Below, piece by piece: positions 62,837 to 64,000 of a stretch of 64,000 nt of DNA (position 1 is the stretch's first letter; every line of letters starts with the position of its first letter). This DNA is from Hirschia sp964352025 (lineage in GTDB: Bacteria > Pseudomonadota > Alphaproteobacteria > Caulobacterales > Hyphomonadaceae). Made by a program: the position numbers and the translations under genes. The notes beneath the pieces are model-generated. The model searched no databases. It was given only the letters and a program-made list of their open reading frames with translations, and was not told where the DNA came from. The DNA lies in NCBI GenBank assembly GCA_964352025.1, contig CAYGPZ010000004.1, positions 62,001-126,000 of the forward strand, given 5' to 3'.

Positions 62837-63985
62837 ATGATGAATCTAGACTTCGCTTTAGGTGAAACCGCCGACATGATCCGCGAAACGTGTCGTAAGT
62901 TTGCTAACGACAAAATCGCTCCAATAGCTGCGGATATAGATCAGGAGAATAAATTCCCACGCCATCTCTGGACGGGAATGGGTGAGCTTGGTCTACACGG
63001 TATTACTGTTGCAGAAGAAGATGGCGGATTAGGTCTTGGATATCTTGAGCATGTGATTGCAATGGAAGAAATCTCTCGTGCGTCTGCCTCTGTAGGTCTG
63101 TCATATGGTGCTCACTCCAATCTATGTATTAACCAGCTACGCCGTTGGGCTACGCCGGAACAAAAGAAAAAATATCTTCCAAAGCTTATTTCCGGTGAGC
63201 ATGTCGGTTCCCTCGCAATGTCTGAAGCAGGCGCTGGTTCGGATGTATTGGGAATGGTGACCAAAGCCGAGAAAGTAGTGGGTGGTTACGTTCTAAATGG
63301 TACAAAATTCTGGATTACAAATGCACCTGAAGCTGACACTCTTGTTGTTTACGCCCGAACAGATCCAAACAATAAAAACCACGGTGTAACAACTTTCATC
63401 ATTGAAAAAGACTTCAAAGGTTTTTCCGTTTCTTCCAAACTAGACAAAATGGGAATGCGCGGATCTGACACTGCTGAACTGGTATTTGAAGATTGCTTTG
63501 TTCCTGAAGAAAACATCATGGGTGAACTAAATGGTGGCGCAAAGGTCCTCATGAGCGGTCTAGACTATGAGCGCGCTGTTCTCGCCGCTGGTCCACTGGG
63601 TATTCTTCAAGCTTGTCTGGATATCTGTGTGCCATACGTAAAGGAACGCAAGCAGTTTGGAAAACCGATCGGTAGCTTCCAGCTTATCCAAGCAAAAATT
63701 GCGGACATGTATGTCGCGCTAAACTCATCACGCGCCTATGTGTACGCTGTAGCCAAAGCCTGTGACCAAGGACAAACAACGCGCTTTGACGCCGCCGGTG
63801 CAATCCTACTCGCAAGTGAAAATGCAGTAAAAGCTTCTCTTGAAGCAATTCAAACACTAGGTGGTGCTGGGTATCTGAAAGAGTGGCCTGTTGAACGTCT
63901 TCTTCGGGACGCCAAGCTTTACGATATTGGAGCGGGTACAAATGAAATCAGACGCTTCCTGATAGCACGGGAGTTACTCGCCTAA
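62837..63985 (+). CDS. Isovaleryl-CoA dehydrogenase
   Basis: A 382-residue acyl-CoA dehydrogenase. The catalytic base Glu245 lies in GLDYERAVLA, the position used by isovaleryl-CoA dehydrogenase rather than by straight-chain enzymes, whose base is near the C-terminus. LAMSEAGAGSD (127-136), WITNA and the final LYDIGAGTNEIRRF are the usual FAD and ETF motifs. It converts isovaleryl-CoA to 3-methylcrotonyl-CoA in leucine breakdown. I start at ATG 62837 with GGGAG eight bases upstream; an in-frame ATG at 62783 has none. The stop overlaps the next ATG (TAATG), so it opens a multi-gene operon. Confidence 0.93.
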   Translation: MMNLDFALGETADMIRETCRKFANDKIAPIAADIDQENKFPRHLWTGMGELGLHGITVAEEDGGLGLGYLEHVIAMEEISRASASVGLSYGAHSNLCINQLRRWATPEQKKKYLPKLISGEHVGSLAMSEAGAGSDVLGMVTKAEKVVGGYVLNGTKFWITNAPEADTLVVYARTDPNNKNHGVTTFIIEKDFKGFSVSSKLDKMGMRGSDTAELVFEDCFVPEENIMGELNGGAKVLMSGLDYERAVLAAGPLGILQACLDICVPYVKERKQFGKPIGSFQLIQAKIADMYVALNSSRAYVYAVAKACDQGQTTRFDAAGAILLASENAVKASLEAIQTLGGAGYLKEWPVERLLRDAKLYDIGAGTNEIRRFLIARELLA

Positions 63986-64000
63986 TGAGCGCACCAACAA
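63985..64000 (+). CDS. Start of next gene in the leucine-degradation operon (cut)
   Basis: ATG at 63985 overlaps the isovaleryl-CoA dehydrogenase stop by one base and reads M-S-A-P-T before the window ends. By operon convention it is likely a methylcrotonyl-CoA carboxylase subunit, but nothing in five codons shows that. Confidence 0.5.

Noticed and set aside
1..64000. CRISPR arrays, tRNA or rRNA genes, insertion sequences, prophage or integrase genes
   Set aside because: I looked for spaced direct repeats, T-loop signatures, transposase or integrase motifs and long terminal inverted repeats, and saw none.

Overview
The window looks like chromosome of a marine, oligotrophic-type alphaproteobacterium. 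I judge the base composition to be low-to-mid 40s % GC by eye. The gene content (large Caulobacterales-type TonB-dependent receptors, ECF sigma/FecR modules, sodium:solute symporters, many small catabolic enzymes) fits a Hyphomonadaceae/Caulobacterales member such as a Hirschia-like genus. The taxon is an inference. I saw no rRNA, tRNA, CRISPR, insertion sequence or prophage.

Region 1 (about 1-18.4 kb) is a dense catabolic island in short operons on both strands. It holds an FAD monooxygenase (cut by the left edge), an MFS carrier, two aldehyde dehydrogenases, an alpha/beta hydrolase, a cupin, an ornithine-cyclodeaminase-like protein, an isocitrate-lyase/PEP-mutase-fold enzyme without the lyase cysteine, a VAO/PCMH flavin oxidase, an isochorismatase-like amidase, a zinc alcohol dehydrogenase, a flavocytochrome-type flavoprotein, a second FAD monooxygenase, an arylmalonate-decarboxylase/maleate-isomerase-fold enzyme, a PuuE-like NodB deacetylase, an IclR regulator and a GPH symporter. 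Hydroxylase + hydrolase + cysteine amidase + racemase-fold enzyme resembles the lower nicotinate (nic) route, so I propose an N-heterocycle or cyclic-amide substrate. A TonB receptor (18.7-21.0 kb) and a purine-nucleoside-permease-like lipoprotein (21.9-23.0 kb) follow.

Region 2 (23.4-26.6 kb) is the most unusual gene: one polypeptide with adenylation, peptidyl carrier and thioesterase domains and a C-terminal chorismate-lyase-like domain. It looks like a self-contained enzyme that makes 4-hydroxybenzoate from chorismate, loads it and releases it.

Region 3 (26.7-48.0 kb) is a carbohydrate/sugar-acid island: SSS symporter, STN-type TonB receptor, FecR, ECF sigma factor, 2-dehydro-3-deoxygalactonokinase, IclR regulator, a 1299-residue TonB receptor, a GH2 lipoprotein glycosidase, then an operon of DapA-like aldolase, enolase-superfamily sugar-acid dehydratase, SMP-30 lactonase and a second SSS symporter. 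A YYGCTATA motif recurs in its intergenic regions and may be the regulon operator.

Region 4 (48.2-52.3 kb) carries a methyl-accepting chemotaxis protein divergent from a porin and a small periplasmic binding-like protein, then a decayed DUF418 membrane gene. Region 5 (52.4-56.7 kb) has an MFS carrier divergent from an acyl-CoA ligase/hotdog thioesterase/nitronate-monooxygenase-like operon, with a perfect 16-bp palindrome between them. Region 6 (56.8-61.7 kb) is a second ECF sigma/FecR/STN-TonB receptor module. Region 7 (61.8-64.0 kb) is a LysR regulator divergent from isovaleryl-CoA dehydrogenase, the start of a leucine-degradation operon that runs off the right edge.

Two translation-level patterns stand out. 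Two genes have no ATG/GTG/TTG that can start a complete signal peptide but do have an in-frame ATT AAA. Both STN-TonB receptors contain a second, internal signal peptide preceded by a Shine-Dalgarno-like sequence, which suggests two products per gene.
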